64,000 nucleotides of DNA from Arthrobacter sp. Soil762 (GTDB lineage Bacteria > Actinomycetota > Actinomycetes > Actinomycetales > Micrococcaceae). The position numbers and the translations under genes are program-made. The stretch covers positions 75 to 64,074 of the forward strand of contig NZ_LMSG01000019.1 of the NCBI RefSeq assembly GCF_001428335.1. Direction: 5' to 3'. The notes under the pieces are model-generated. The model had not been told where the DNA came from. It worked only from the letters and a program-made list of their open reading frames with translations, and did no database searches. This document shows, piece after piece, positions 1 through 8,965 of the stretch (positions within the stretch are counted from its first letter, which is position 1; each line of letters opens with the position of its first letter).

Positions 1-22
1 CACCACAAACACCCCCGCCCGG

Positions 23-178
23 GACGCTCTCTCACTTAATCCAGCGAAAACCCGAACCCTCTCTCACTCCCGCAGCGAGCTGCACACTCCATGCACCCGC
101 CGTCGTCGGAAACTGCACCCCCGGGTACCTGGACTGCGAAAGCGTCCGCCGGAAACCCGCAGAAAGTGAGAGAGCGTC
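23..178. repeat. Inverted intergenic repeat with CTCTCTCACT cores
   Basis: The 15-base arm GACGCTCTCTCACTT at 23-37 is the exact reverse complement of 164-178. A third partial copy of the core (CCCTCTCTCACT) lies at 58-69. An AAACCCG or AAACCCGC motif accompanies the outer copies. No gene is convincing in 1-208, so this is an intergenic palindromic element or operator-like array ahead of the first gene. Its function is unknown. Confidence 0.6.
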
Positions 179-217
179 GTCTGTGGGGGATGCTGGAGCC
201 GCGTAGAGTTGGCGTCC

Positions 218-709
218 ATGGATAACCTTTTCAGCCACGCGGACGATGCCCTCCCCGCTTCAGTTGAGCCCGCAGAGAACCTGGAACCTGTCATCTTCGC
301 TGTCACAGTGCCGGGGCCGGTGGCGCAGGCGTTCGCCGGGTTCACAGATCACACGCACTTGTGGTGGCCACTGGATTCACACGGTGTGTACGGCGCAGGA
401 TCTTACGTTGAGTTTGAAGAGAACCTCATCGTGGAGACAGCTGACGACGGCAGGACCGCCGTCTGGGGTTCCATAGATGACTGGCAGCCGCCGCTTTCCT
501 TCCACGCGTCCTGGCATCCCGGGACCACCGCTATCTGGTCCACCGAGCTGCGAGTCGCGTTCAGGTCCGTGGAATCCGGGACCGAGCTGCGCCTGGTCCA
601 CAACGGCTGGGAAGGTGCCGAGGATCCTGCCGCAGCGCGCGCCGACTATGCTGCCGGCTGGCCGAAGGTGCTGGACCGTTTCGTGAGGTTCATGGGCGGG
701 GAAGCTTAG
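218..709 (+). CDS. SRPBCC / AHSA1-like domain protein
   Basis: This is a 163-residue cytosolic protein of the START/AHSA1 (SRPBCC) type, a small fold that encloses hydrophobic ligands. The family pattern is visible: a tryptophan-rich stretch (HLWWPL) near residue 47, an alternating beta region with W and F residues in the middle, and a C-terminal helix (GWPKVLDRFVRFM) that would pack against the cavity. The ATG at 218 is preferred over an in-frame TTG at 209, with a modest purine-rich stretch (TAGAG) upstream. The gene stands alone and converges with the LacI-family gene. The ligand cannot be predicted from sequence. Confidence 0.75.
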   Translation: MDNLFSHADDALPASVEPAENLEPVIFAVTVPGPVAQAFAGFTDHTHLWWPLDSHGVYGAGSYVEFEENLIVETADDGRTAVWGSIDDWQPPLSFHASWHPGTTAIWSTELRVAFRSVESGTELRLVHNGWEGAEDPAAARADYAAGWPKVLDRFVRFMGGEA

Positions 710-775
710 GCCTGACGGCCGGCCCTGAATAGCAGCTTGGGACGGACCCAGCTCAGGATGGACTGAGTGGCACGA

Positions 776-1822
776 TCAGGCCGGCGGGACGGCCGTGCTG
801 TTCCGGACGAGGAACTCCGTAGGGTATTCCCGGTCGGTGGCCGCTGCTGACGGTGGCGTGCCCTTGGCAGGCCGCTTCGCGCCGGCGTCGAGCGTTTCCA
901 ACAGCACGCGGGCCGCCAGGGCGCCTTGGCCGCGCGCATCCTGGTTGATGGTGGTCAGCCCAAAGACCTCGCCCAGTTCGTGCCCGTCCATGCCGATCAC
1001 GGAGAGATCCTGCGGCACGCGCAGGCCGAAATCGCGGGCGGCGAGGATGGCCCCGATCGCCATCTCATCGGAGGCGGCAAAAACCGCAGTGGGCCGCCCG
1101 GCTGCGGCGGCCAGGAGATTGCGGGCACACACGTAGGCGCCCTGGATAGTGAAGTCCGCGGACACTACCCATTCGGGGCGGACAGCATGCCCCGCAGCCT
1201 GCATGGCTGCCTCAAAGCCGGCGCGGCGTATCCCCGGCAGTTTGAAGTCCTGGTTCAGTTCGGCATCGCCGGTGATGTGTGCGATCCGGGTGTGGCCCAG
1301 CCCAAGGAGGTGCTCGGTGGCCGTCCGGGCGAGGCGGGCATCGTCAATCCTGATGGTGGACGCGCCGGCCAGGGCGCCGCCGATGCCCACGATTGGACGG
1401 TGGATTGCCAGCAACTGCTTGATTTCTGACTCGCTCAGGACCAGCGCCACAGCGATGACGGCATCCAGCCGCTTGCGGAGCAGGAAGTCGTTCAGGACGC
1501 TGTGGCGGCGTTCCGGCCGGTCACCCACGTTGTACAGGGTGAGGTCGTAGCCGGCATCGAGCAAGGTGCCGGACACGCCCTCCACCACGGACGAAAAGTA
1601 CCAGCGGTGGATGGACGGGACCACCAGCCCCACGTTGTGGTTACGGCCTGAGGCCAGGCTGGACGCGTGGTAGGACGGGACAAAGCCCAGTTCGTCGGCT
1701 GCCGCCTTTGCCAGCTGCCGGCTCTTGGCCGACACGTTCGCCTTGCCGCTGAGCGCCCGCGACACAGTGGCGATCGACAGCCCGGCGCGGTCGGCAACGT
1801 CCTTGATGCCCGCAAGTCCCAC
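776..1822 (-). CDS. LacI-family transcriptional regulator of alpha-glucoside use
   Basis: The 348-residue protein opens with a LacI helix-turn-helix (IKDVADRAGLSIATVSRAL, about residues 6-24), followed by the hinge and a periplasmic-binding-protein-like sugar domain ending near DREYPTEFLVR. The start is the GTG at 1822: its G is also the last base of the preceding glycosidase stop (TAGTG), so the two genes are translationally coupled. It most likely senses an alpha-glucoside or a breakdown product and binds the two TGGAAGCGTTT-type sites upstream of the glycosidase. That target is inferred from the operator type and position. Confidence 0.85.
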   Translation of the reverse strand: MGLAGIKDVADRAGLSIATVSRALSGKANVSAKSRQLAKAAADELGFVPSYHASSLASGRNHNVGLVVPSIHRWYFSSVVEGVSGTLLDAGYDLTLYNVGDRPERRHSVLNDFLLRKRLDAVIAVALVLSESEIKQLLAIHRPIVGIGGALAGASTIRIDDARLARTATEHLLGLGHTRIAHITGDAELNQDFKLPGIRRAGFEAAMQAAGHAVRPEWVVSADFTIQGAYVCARNLLAAAAGRPTAVFAASDEMAIGAILAARDFGLRVPQDLSVIGMDGHELGEVFGLTTINQDARGQGALAARVLLETLDAGAKRPAKGTPPSAAATDREYPTEFLVRNSTAVPPA

Positions 1823-3576
1823 TATGCAGCGTCGCCTCCGCCAACCCGCAGCCACGCGGTTTCTCCGGTCGCCAGGAAGTGGGCCGAGCCGGAGCCCGAG
1901 CCCGAGCCCGAGCCGGAGTCAGCGCTGCGGACGAGGACGCTGCCTGCCGGCATTTCCAGGGGTTCGTGGTTGAGGTTCATAATCACCAGCGTATCGCCGT
2001 TGAGGAACGCGAGGGACGAACCGCTGCACCAGTCTTCTGCCCAGGCCAGTGACCCGCTGCCCAAACCCAGTTCACGGCGCAAGGCCAGCATGTTCCGGTA
2101 CAGGGAAAGGTGCGACGACGGCGACGCGGCTTGTGCGTCCCGTGCCAGGTCCGCGAAGCTCGCCGGCAAGGGAAGCCAGGGAGCCTGGCCAGCGCCAAAG
2201 CCCAGGTGCCGTTCTGTGCTGCGCCACGGGAGGGGAACCCGGCAACCGTCGCGGCCCAGCCGGGCGCCTCCGGTGCGTGCGAACGTGGGATCCTGCCGCA
2301 GGTGCTCCGGAATATCGATGCCGTCCGGCAGCCCAAGCTCCTCACCCTGGTACAGGTAGGCGGCGCCGGGCAGTCCCAGCATAAACAGGGAGGCGGCGGC
2401 TGCACGCCGACGGCCTAGGGCTGTATCCGGCTGCGGATCGGCCGCACCGATGCCGTCGCCATCGCGCGGACCGGACCCGTTGTAGCCGAAGCGGCTGGAA
2501 TGGCGGACCACATCGTGGTTGGACAGCACCCACGTGCTGGGTGCTCCCACGGCGTCCAGGGCGGTCAGCGATTCGGTAATGACACTGCGCAGCCGGTAAA
2601 CGTCCAGCCCGGCGTGCAGGTAGGGGAAGTTGAAAGCCTGGTGCATTTCATCGGACCGCACCCACTCGGCGAGGCGGGGGAGCGGGTCGACGTTGGCTTC
2701 CGCGCATAGAATGCGGTCCGGCCCGTACCCGTCAAGGATCAAGCGCCACGCCCGGAAGATGTCGTGGAGGGCAGGCTGGCCGAACATTGGTGCCTCGTGG
2801 CCGGGGTAGCCGTCCGAGCTGCCGCCGTCGGCACGACCGCCCCAGGCAGGCAGTCCCGGGGCCTTGACCAGAGCGTGGGCGACGTCCACCCTGAAGCCGG
2901 AGACGCCGCGGTCCAGCCAGAAACGGAGCACGCGCTCAAATTCGGCGTGCACAGCCGGGTTGTCCCAGTTGAAGTCTGGCTGGGAGGAATCAAACAGGTG
3001 CAGGTACCACTGGTCCGGCTGGCCGTCAGGACCGGTGACCCGGGTCCAGGCCGGGCCTCCGAAATGGGACTGCCAGTTGTTAGGCGGTTCGTGGCCCTCG
3101 GGGCCGGCGCCGTCCCGGAAGATGAACATGTCGCGTTCCGGGCTCCCTGCCGGGGAGGCGAGGGCTGCCTGGAACGCCACGTGCTGGTCCGAGCAGTGGT
3201 TGGGAACCAGGTCCACGATGACCCGAAGCCCCAGGCGGTTGGCCTCGGCAATCAAGACGTCGAAGTCGCCCAGGGTGCCGAAGATCGGATCCACGTCGCA
3301 GTAATCGCTGACGTCATAGCCGGCATCGCGCTGCGGCGATTTGTAGAAGGGGGACAGCCAGACGGCGTCCACATCCAGCTCGGCCAGCTGCGGAAGTTCC
3401 GCAGTAATCCCCGCGAGGTCCCCGATGCCGTCGCCATTGAGGTCCCGGAAGGACCGCGGGTACACCTGGTAGATGACGGCCGAGCGCCACCAGCCGGGGG
3501 CATTGTCGGCATCGTGGATAAGGGACAGCCGGCCCATCAGTGGGGCGGTGGCGGTAAACGCTGTATCTACAGACAT
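1822..3576 (-). CDS. GH13 alpha-glucosidase / oligo-1,6-glucosidase family
   Basis: This 584-residue cytosolic glycoside hydrolase family 13 enzyme hydrolyses terminal alpha-linked glucose from maltose-, isomaltose- or trehalose-like oligosaccharides. Visible landmarks are the N-terminal IYQVYPRSFRDLNGDG (about 35-50), DLVPNHCSD (about 122-130), nucleophile Asp231 in GFRVDVAHA, acid/base Glu293 in CAEANV, and the transition-state Asp355 in SNHDVVRH. The ATG at 3576 is chosen by homology of the N-terminus; the upstream Shine-Dalgarno is poor. Near the C-terminus (about 554-564) is an unusual Ser-Gly repeat inside what should be the C-terminal beta domain. It forms an operon with the LacI gene. 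The exact substrate is uncertain. Confidence 0.88.
   Translation of the reverse strand: MSVDTAFTATAPLMGRLSLIHDADNAPGWWRSAVIYQVYPRSFRDLNGDGIGDLAGITAELPQLAELDVDAVWLSPFYKSPQRDAGYDVSDYCDVDPIFGTLGDFDVLIAEANRLGLRVIVDLVPNHCSDQHVAFQAALASPAGSPERDMFIFRDGAGPEGHEPPNNWQSHFGGPAWTRVTGPDGQPDQWYLHLFDSSQPDFNWDNPAVHAEFERVLRFWLDRGVSGFRVDVAHALVKAPGLPAWGGRADGGSSDGYPGHEAPMFGQPALHDIFRAWRLILDGYGPDRILCAEANVDPLPRLAEWVRSDEMHQAFNFPYLHAGLDVYRLRSVITESLTALDAVGAPSTWVLSNHDVVRHSSRFGYNGSGPRDGDGIGAADPQPDTALGRRRAAAASLFMLGLPGAAYLYQGEELGLPDGIDIPEHLRQDPTFARTGGARLGRDGCRVPLPWRSTERHLGFGAGQAPWLPLPASFADLARDAQAASPSSHLSLYRNMLALRRELGLGSGSLAWAEDWCSGSSLAFLNGDTLVIMNLNHEPLEMPAGSVLVRSADSGSGSGSGSGSAHFLATGETAWLRVGGGDAA
1884..1919. repeat. Hexanucleotide repeat encoding (Ser-Gly)n
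   Basis: A tandem run of GAGCCC/GAGCCG units lies in the 3' end of the GH13 gene and is read on the minus strand as alternating Ser-Gly. Each 6-base unit adds two residues without changing the frame, so unit number could vary by slippage with little damage. Confidence 0.7.
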
Positions 3577-3608
3577 GGAGAAAAGTTTAGGCGTCTCTAC
3601 ACCAAAAA

Positions 3609-3622
3609 TGAAAACGCTTCCA
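3609..3622. promoter_or_regulatory. LacI-type operator, copy 1
   Basis: TGAAAACGCTTCCA (reverse complement TGGAAGCGTTTTCA) is a LacI/GalR-type site with the central CG step. It lies just upstream of the glycosidase ATG and matches the second copy at 3676-3689 in opposite orientation (11 of 14 bases identical in a row). The obvious candidate to bind it is the regulator encoded at the end of the same operon. Confidence 0.7.
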
Positions 3623-3675
3623 GTCATATGACCGCAAGGCTGCATACGTTCTGATGACTGGTTGAATTCCAGAAA

Positions 3676-3689
3676 TGGAAGCGTTTACA
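3676..3689. promoter_or_regulatory. LacI-type operator, copy 2
   Basis: TGGAAGCGTTTACA repeats the operator at 3609-3622 with 67 bases between the starts. It lies between the divergent glycosidase and FAD-oxidase genes. Looping between the two sites could repress both directions, but only the sequence match is observed. Confidence 0.7.
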
Positions 3690-3771
3690 GACTGCAGATA
3701 CCGACGCCCTCAGCTCCTGCCGGCCGTCCTAGACTGGGGGAGAACGACAACGACGACGAACGGGAGGCTGC

Positions 3772-5142
3772 GTGGGCAGCTTGGTTGAAGAGCTGGTGGG
3801 CGCCCTCGGGTCAGGGCAGGTCAGTACCGAAGAGGATCTGCTCGCGAGATATGCAGTGGACCAGGCCCCCATCCTGGACTTCCAGCTCCCCGAAGCGGTG
3901 GTCTTCGCCGGGTCTGTGGCGGATGTGCAGGCCGTGGTCAGGCTGTGTGCGGCCCTCAACGTCGCCGTTGTGGCCCGCGGAGCCGGAACTGGCGTGTCCG
4001 GCGGCGCGCACGCGAGCAGGAACTGCATAGTCCTGTCCCTGGAACGGATGAACCGCATCCTTGACCTCAACCCGGACGACGAGACCGCCGTCGTCGAACC
4101 CGGCGTGGTCAACGCTGCCCTCAACGAGGCCGCCGCAGTGTATGGCCTGATGTACGCGCCGGATCCGGCGAGCTTCCGTTCCTCCACGATCGGCGGCAAC
4201 GTTGCCACAAATGCCGGGGGACTGCGCTGCGCCAAGTACGGCGTAACCCGGGACTCAGTGTTGGCGCTGGATGTGGTGCTGGCTGACGGGTCCCTCATCC
4301 ACACCGGCCACCAGACGTTCAAGGGCGTGGCGGGCTACGACCTGACGGGCCTGTTTGTGGGCTCTGAGGGCACTCTGGGGATCGTGGTGGGCGCGACTGT
4401 CCGGCTCAAGTACCTGCCCCGTGACGTGCACACCATCGCCGCGTTCTACCCGGACTTCAGGCAGGCCGCTGCGGGCGTCCTGGCGGTGGGCCGGGCCCGC
4501 GTGCAGCCGGCCATCATGGAACTGCTCGACGGCGGGACGCTGGCCCAGCTGGACGATCTCCACGGCTCCGACCTGGGCTCCCGCGGCCGTTCGCTGCTCC
4601 TGATCCAGACCGACGGGTTCGGGGCAGCGGCGGAGGCCGACGTCGTGCGTTCCGTCCTCGCGGCCGGCGGGGCAACGGTGAGCACGGAATCCACGGCGGA
4701 AGCCGAGCAGCTCGTGGAACTCCGCCGGAACAGCCGGGGCGTGGAGGTGGACGACGAATACCGTGTGGGCGAGGACGTGGCCGTGCCGCGCTCACGCCTG
4801 GTGGATTACGTGGCGGCGTTGGAAGACCTCGCGGCAACACATGGTGTGAGCCTGAAGGTGGTGGCGCATGCGGGCGACGGCAACCTGCATCCCACGTTCT
4901 GGATTGACCGCCAGGACAGTGCGGTGGACGCTGACGCCATGGCCCGGCTGAACTTTGCCCTGGACGCCTCCATCGAGGCTGCGCTGGAAATGGGCGGCAC
5001 CATCACCGGCGAGCACGGGATCGGGCAGTACAAACTGCGCTGGCTGGGCCTGGAGCAGGCGGAACCCGTCAGGGAGCTCCAGCGCAGGATCAAGGAACTC
5101 TTTGACCCGGCCGGCATCCTGAACCCGGGCAAGGCCATCTAA
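3772..5142 (+). CDS. FAD-binding oxidase, GlcD / D-lactate dehydrogenase family
   Basis: The 456-residue flavoprotein has the FAD-binding type 4 (PCMH) domain at the N-terminus, with the FAD pyrophosphate loop ARGAGTGVSGG near residues 68-78. The FAD-oxidase C-terminal domain follows, with the HAGDGNLHP and TGEHGIG motifs that mark glycolate oxidase GlcD and D-2-hydroxyacid dehydrogenases. It would oxidise a 2-hydroxyacid such as D-lactate or glycolate to the 2-oxoacid and pass electrons to the quinone pool or another acceptor. The GTG start follows a good GGGAGG at 3762-3767. No GlcE or GlcF partner is adjacent. It shares its upstream region, with two LacI operators, with the glycosidase operon. 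Confidence 0.87.
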   Translation: MGSLVEELVGALGSGQVSTEEDLLARYAVDQAPILDFQLPEAVVFAGSVADVQAVVRLCAALNVAVVARGAGTGVSGGAHASRNCIVLSLERMNRILDLNPDDETAVVEPGVVNAALNEAAAVYGLMYAPDPASFRSSTIGGNVATNAGGLRCAKYGVTRDSVLALDVVLADGSLIHTGHQTFKGVAGYDLTGLFVGSEGTLGIVVGATVRLKYLPRDVHTIAAFYPDFRQAAAGVLAVGRARVQPAIMELLDGGTLAQLDDLHGSDLGSRGRSLLLIQTDGFGAAAEADVVRSVLAAGGATVSTESTAEAEQLVELRRNSRGVEVDDEYRVGEDVAVPRSRLVDYVAALEDLAATHGVSLKVVAHAGDGNLHPTFWIDRQDSAVDADAMARLNFALDASIEAALEMGGTITGEHGIGQYKLRWLGLEQAEPVRELQRRIKELFDPAGILNPGKAI

Positions 5143-5162
5143 AGGCCGCCACCTGCCACAAA

Positions 5163-5220
5163 ACTAGGTAGCAGTACCTGTCGTTATGGGCGTTCATAAC
5201 GACAGTTACTGCTACCTAGT
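5163..5220. repeat. Long intergenic palindrome (26-bp arms)
   Basis: The arms at 5163-5188 and 5195-5220 are reverse complements with one mismatch, around a 6-base loop (GGCGTT). Each arm begins ACTAGGTAGCAGTA and ends TGTCGTTATG. There is no T-run on either side, so it is not a textbook terminator, although it sits exactly between two convergent genes. It looks like a dispersed palindromic element; a shorter related GTCGTTAT...ATAACG structure occurs at 33462-33478. Confidence 0.75.
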
Positions 5221-5271
5221 GGTGTGTGTTAACACAGCCGTGCTGCATCCGCTGCCGGCCCATGGTCCGCG

Positions 5272-6693
5272 TCAGTCGTCGACGTCCGGGTACTCTTCGA
5301 TAGACTCGTCGGCGCCATAGCGAGAGGACTCCTCGGTTTCCACTTCGAGGATCTTCAGCATCGCAGTATCCGGGTTGAGCATGATAGCGGCTTCGTCCCG
5401 GCGGTGGCGCAGGACGGACTCGATGTAGGACTGCACTGCCTCGGCGAGCGGAATGTGGCGGGCCTGGTCCTCGGACATGTACCAGCGGTGCTCCAGCACC
5501 TCGTGGACTGCCTCCGCTGGCTCAAGCTTGCGGGACAGGTCGCGGGGGATCGAGCGCACAATCGGCTCGAAGACCTGGCTGACCCAGAGGTGCGCGCTGT
5601 ATTCCTCGTCCATCCCCGGGTTGTTGTCCGCCCGGAAGGAGTCCATGTCATTGAGCAGGCGCCGTGCCTGGTTCTCCTGGGCGTCCAGTCCGGTCAAGCG
5701 CAGCAGCCGGCGCTGGTGATGTCCGGCGTCGACCACCTTGGGCTGGAGCTGGATGGTGGAACCGTTCTGGGTGGTCTTGATGGCGTATTCCTCGACGTCG
5801 AACCCCAGCTCGTTGAGTTTCCGGATCCGGGCGGCCACGCGCCAGCGTTCGCCGATTTCGAAGGATTCCTTCTCGGTCAGTTCCGTCCACAGGCGCCGGT
5901 AGCTCTCCATGATGAGTTCGCTGGTGGCCACCGGGTCCACCTTTTCCTCGATCAGGCCGCCGTCCAGGAGGTCCATCAGCTCGCCGGCGATGTTGACCCG
6001 GGCAATCTCGAGATCGTACTCGCGCTGGCCGGTGGAAAGATCGGGATACAGCTCGCCGGTTTCCGCGTCCACCAGGTAGGCGGCGAACGCGCCCGCGTCA
6101 CGGCGGAAGAGCGTATTGGAGAGCGAGACGTCGCCCCAGTAGAAGCCGATGAGGTGCAGCCGGACCATCAGCAGGGCCTGGGCATCGATGAGCCTTGTCA
6201 GGGTGTCCTTGCGCAGCATCTGCGAGAACAGGGCCCGGTACGGCATGGAGAATTTCAGGTGGCGGGTGACCAGGACGGGGTTCAAGGGCCGCCCATCCAG
6301 GGTGGTCCGGCCTGTGATGACTGCAACGGGGACAACGCACGGGACGTCCAGGCGGGCCAGCTTGCGGAGCATGTGGTACTCGTGGCGGGCCACATGCTCG
6401 GACGTTTCCTTGATGGCGATGACGGAGCCGCCCAGGTGCGCGAAACGCACAATGTGCCGCGAGATGCCGCGGGGAAGTGCTGCCAGGTTCTCGGCCGGCC
6501 AGTCCTCCAGGGCGATGTGCCAGGGCAGGTCCAGGAGTTCGGGATCCGCGGCCGCCGCCGTGATGTTCAGCGAGCTGGAAGCGGCAAGGACCTTGTCATC
6601 CTTGGCGCTCGCTGCCTCGAACCGCGGCAGTTTGCCGACCTGCGCGTAGTCCGTGGGCTCGTCGTGCCACTGTGCACTGTTTTCGTCGGTCAT
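5272..6693 (-). CDS. DUF4032 protein with kinase-like N-terminal fold
   Basis: This 473-residue actinobacterial protein is of the DUF4032 type. The N-terminal half carries the spacing of a protein-kinase or aminoglycoside-kinase fold: Lys95 in VIAIKE (ATP lysine), Glu105 in RHEYHML (helix C), GDVSLSN at 187-193 in place of the catalytic HxDxxxxN loop, and Asp209 in YLVDAE (metal-binding Asp). The C-terminal half holds the conserved DUF4032 region (RRLLNDMDSFRA; HRWYMSEDQARH). Function is not established; a phosphotransferase acting on a small molecule or protein is an inference. It lies downstream of the MsmK-type ATPase gene but behind a hairpin, so it may have its own promoter. Confidence 0.8.
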   Translation of the reverse strand: MTDENSAQWHDEPTDYAQVGKLPRFEAASAKDDKVLAASSSLNITAAAADPELLDLPWHIALEDWPAENLAALPRGISRHIVRFAHLGGSVIAIKETSEHVARHEYHMLRKLARLDVPCVVPVAVITGRTTLDGRPLNPVLVTRHLKFSMPYRALFSQMLRKDTLTRLIDAQALLMVRLHLIGFYWGDVSLSNTLFRRDAGAFAAYLVDAETGELYPDLSTGQREYDLEIARVNIAGELMDLLDGGLIEEKVDPVATSELIMESYRRLWTELTEKESFEIGERWRVAARIRKLNELGFDVEEYAIKTTQNGSTIQLQPKVVDAGHHQRRLLRLTGLDAQENQARRLLNDMDSFRADNNPGMDEEYSAHLWVSQVFEPIVRSIPRDLSRKLEPAEAVHEVLEHRWYMSEDQARHIPLAEAVQSYIESVLRHRRDEAAIMLNPDTAMLKILEVETEESSRYGADESIEEYPDVDD

Positions 6694-6746
6694 GGATCAA
6701 TTCTTTCGTACAGAGGGGCGGCTGGCCTAAACCTCGGACTTAAACG

Positions 6747-6784
6747 CCGACGGCGGCCCGTCCAGTCAGGAGGGCCGCCGTCGG
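6747..6784 (-). terminator. Hairpin terminator after the ABC ATPase gene
   Basis: Perfect 13-base arms (CCGACGGCGGCCC at 6747-6759 and its complement at 6772-6784) surround a 12-base loop. On the minus strand the stem is followed by a short GCGTTTAAG stretch, which is a weak U-tract. It lies between the ABC ATPase gene and DUF4032. A degenerate copy of the CTCGACAGGCTCGA-type intergenic repeat adjoins it at about 6788-6808. Confidence 0.7.
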
Positions 6785-6817
6785 TTAGATCTCGACAGGC
6801 TCGATCGCCGGTGGGGA

Positions 6818-7900
<1,083 letters not shown>

Positions 7901-7990
7901 AGTTATCAATCCCTTCACCGGCAGGTACGTGCCGGACGATCCGTTGTGAATGGTTCATGTAATTCAGTTATCCACGGCATTGCAGCCGTG

Positions 7991-8016
7991 TACTCCCCGG
8001 CCGAAGCCGAGGAGTA
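7991..8016. other. Hairpin in the upstream region of the ABC ATPase gene
   Basis: TACTCCCCGGC and GCCGAGGAGTA form 11-base arms with one mismatch and a CGAA loop. It lies in the 234-base gap between otsB and the ATPase start. On the minus strand it could be in the 5' leader of the ATPase mRNA or serve as a binding site. No other clear feature is visible in this gap. Confidence 0.45.
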
Positions 8017-8134
8017 TCACGTGACGCCGCACGGTTCCTGTGCGCCACATCACAACCAAGAGTATGTCAGACGATTGGCGTATTGGTGCAAATGTTACGG
8101 AGGTCACATGTGAGGTTGGACATGTCCCCGAGGT

Positions 8135-8965
8135 TCAGTCAGTGCCGGGCGCTTCTTCGGCCACCACCAGGCTCCGTTCCTGCAGGAGTGCTTCGAGCAG
8201 CTCCGCGACGTGGGCCGGCGCTTCCACCCGGAACTCGGCCTGGGTGAAGTCCAGGCCCACCTTGACGCCCACATCGCCGGATTCCAGGCGCGCCAGGGCG
8301 TCCTCGTCCGTGACGTCGTCGCCGGCGAAGAGGACCGCAGTGGCCCCGGTGATCTGGCGCAGGAACGTCAGGCCCTCGCCCTTGGAGGCGTTAACCACCG
8401 AAGTTTCCAGGACCCGTTTGCCGTTCTTCAGGAAAACGCCTTTGCGGTCCTGGAGAACGGAACGGGCCGCAGCCACCGCGTCCTCGGCAACATCGTCCGT
8501 GGCCAGCCGGGTATGCAGGACTACGCCTGCGGGCTTGTCTTCGAGGAGCGTGCCCGGTGCCTGCTCAACGATCTCCTCCAGGACGCCTCGGACTTCGGCC
8601 AGCAGCTGGCGCTGGGCCTCGTCCAGCGTCAGCTCCGTGGAGCCGGGGCCCAGCCACGCCTCGGCGCCATGGCTGCCGATCAGCAACGTGTCCACCGGGG
8701 GCGAGGCGACCGCGCGCAGGCTGGCGAGGGCCCTGCCTGAGAGGAGTGCCGTCGTCGTGCGTGGAAGGGCGGCGAGCCCGGCGAAAGCGGCGGCCGAGCG
8801 CGGAAGCGGGCGGGCGTCGTCGGCGCGGTCAACCAGCGGGGAAATGGTGCCGTCGAAATCCATGGCCACCAGCAGGTGTTCCGTCTGGGCGATGCGCCGA
8901 GCGGCCTGCCGGAGTTCAGGGGACAAGGTGAGCGGGCCCTTGGCGGGCCGGGCGTCAGGAGTCAT
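8135..8965 (-). CDS. otsB: Trehalose-6-phosphate phosphatase
   Basis: The 276-residue HAD-superfamily enzyme removes phosphate from trehalose 6-phosphate to give trehalose, the second step of the OtsAB pathway. HAD motif I is DFDGTISPL (nucleophile Asp36 and Asp38), and motif IV is GDDVTDEDA near the C-terminus. The ATG at 8965 overlaps the end of otsA by 11 bases, so translation is coupled. Trehalose is a compatible solute and reserve in these soil bacteria, used under desiccation and osmotic stress. Confidence 0.93.
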   Translation of the reverse strand: MTPDARPAKGPLTLSPELRQAARRIAQTEHLLVAMDFDGTISPLVDRADDARPLPRSAAAFAGLAALPRTTTALLSGRALASLRAVASPPVDTLLIGSHGAEAWLGPGSTELTLDEAQRQLLAEVRGVLEEIVEQAPGTLLEDKPAGVVLHTRLATDDVAEDAVAAARSVLQDRKGVFLKNGKRVLETSVVNASKGEGLTFLRQITGATAVLFAGDDVTDEDALARLESGDVGVKVGLDFTQAEFRVEAPAHVAELLEALLQERSLVVAEEAPGTD

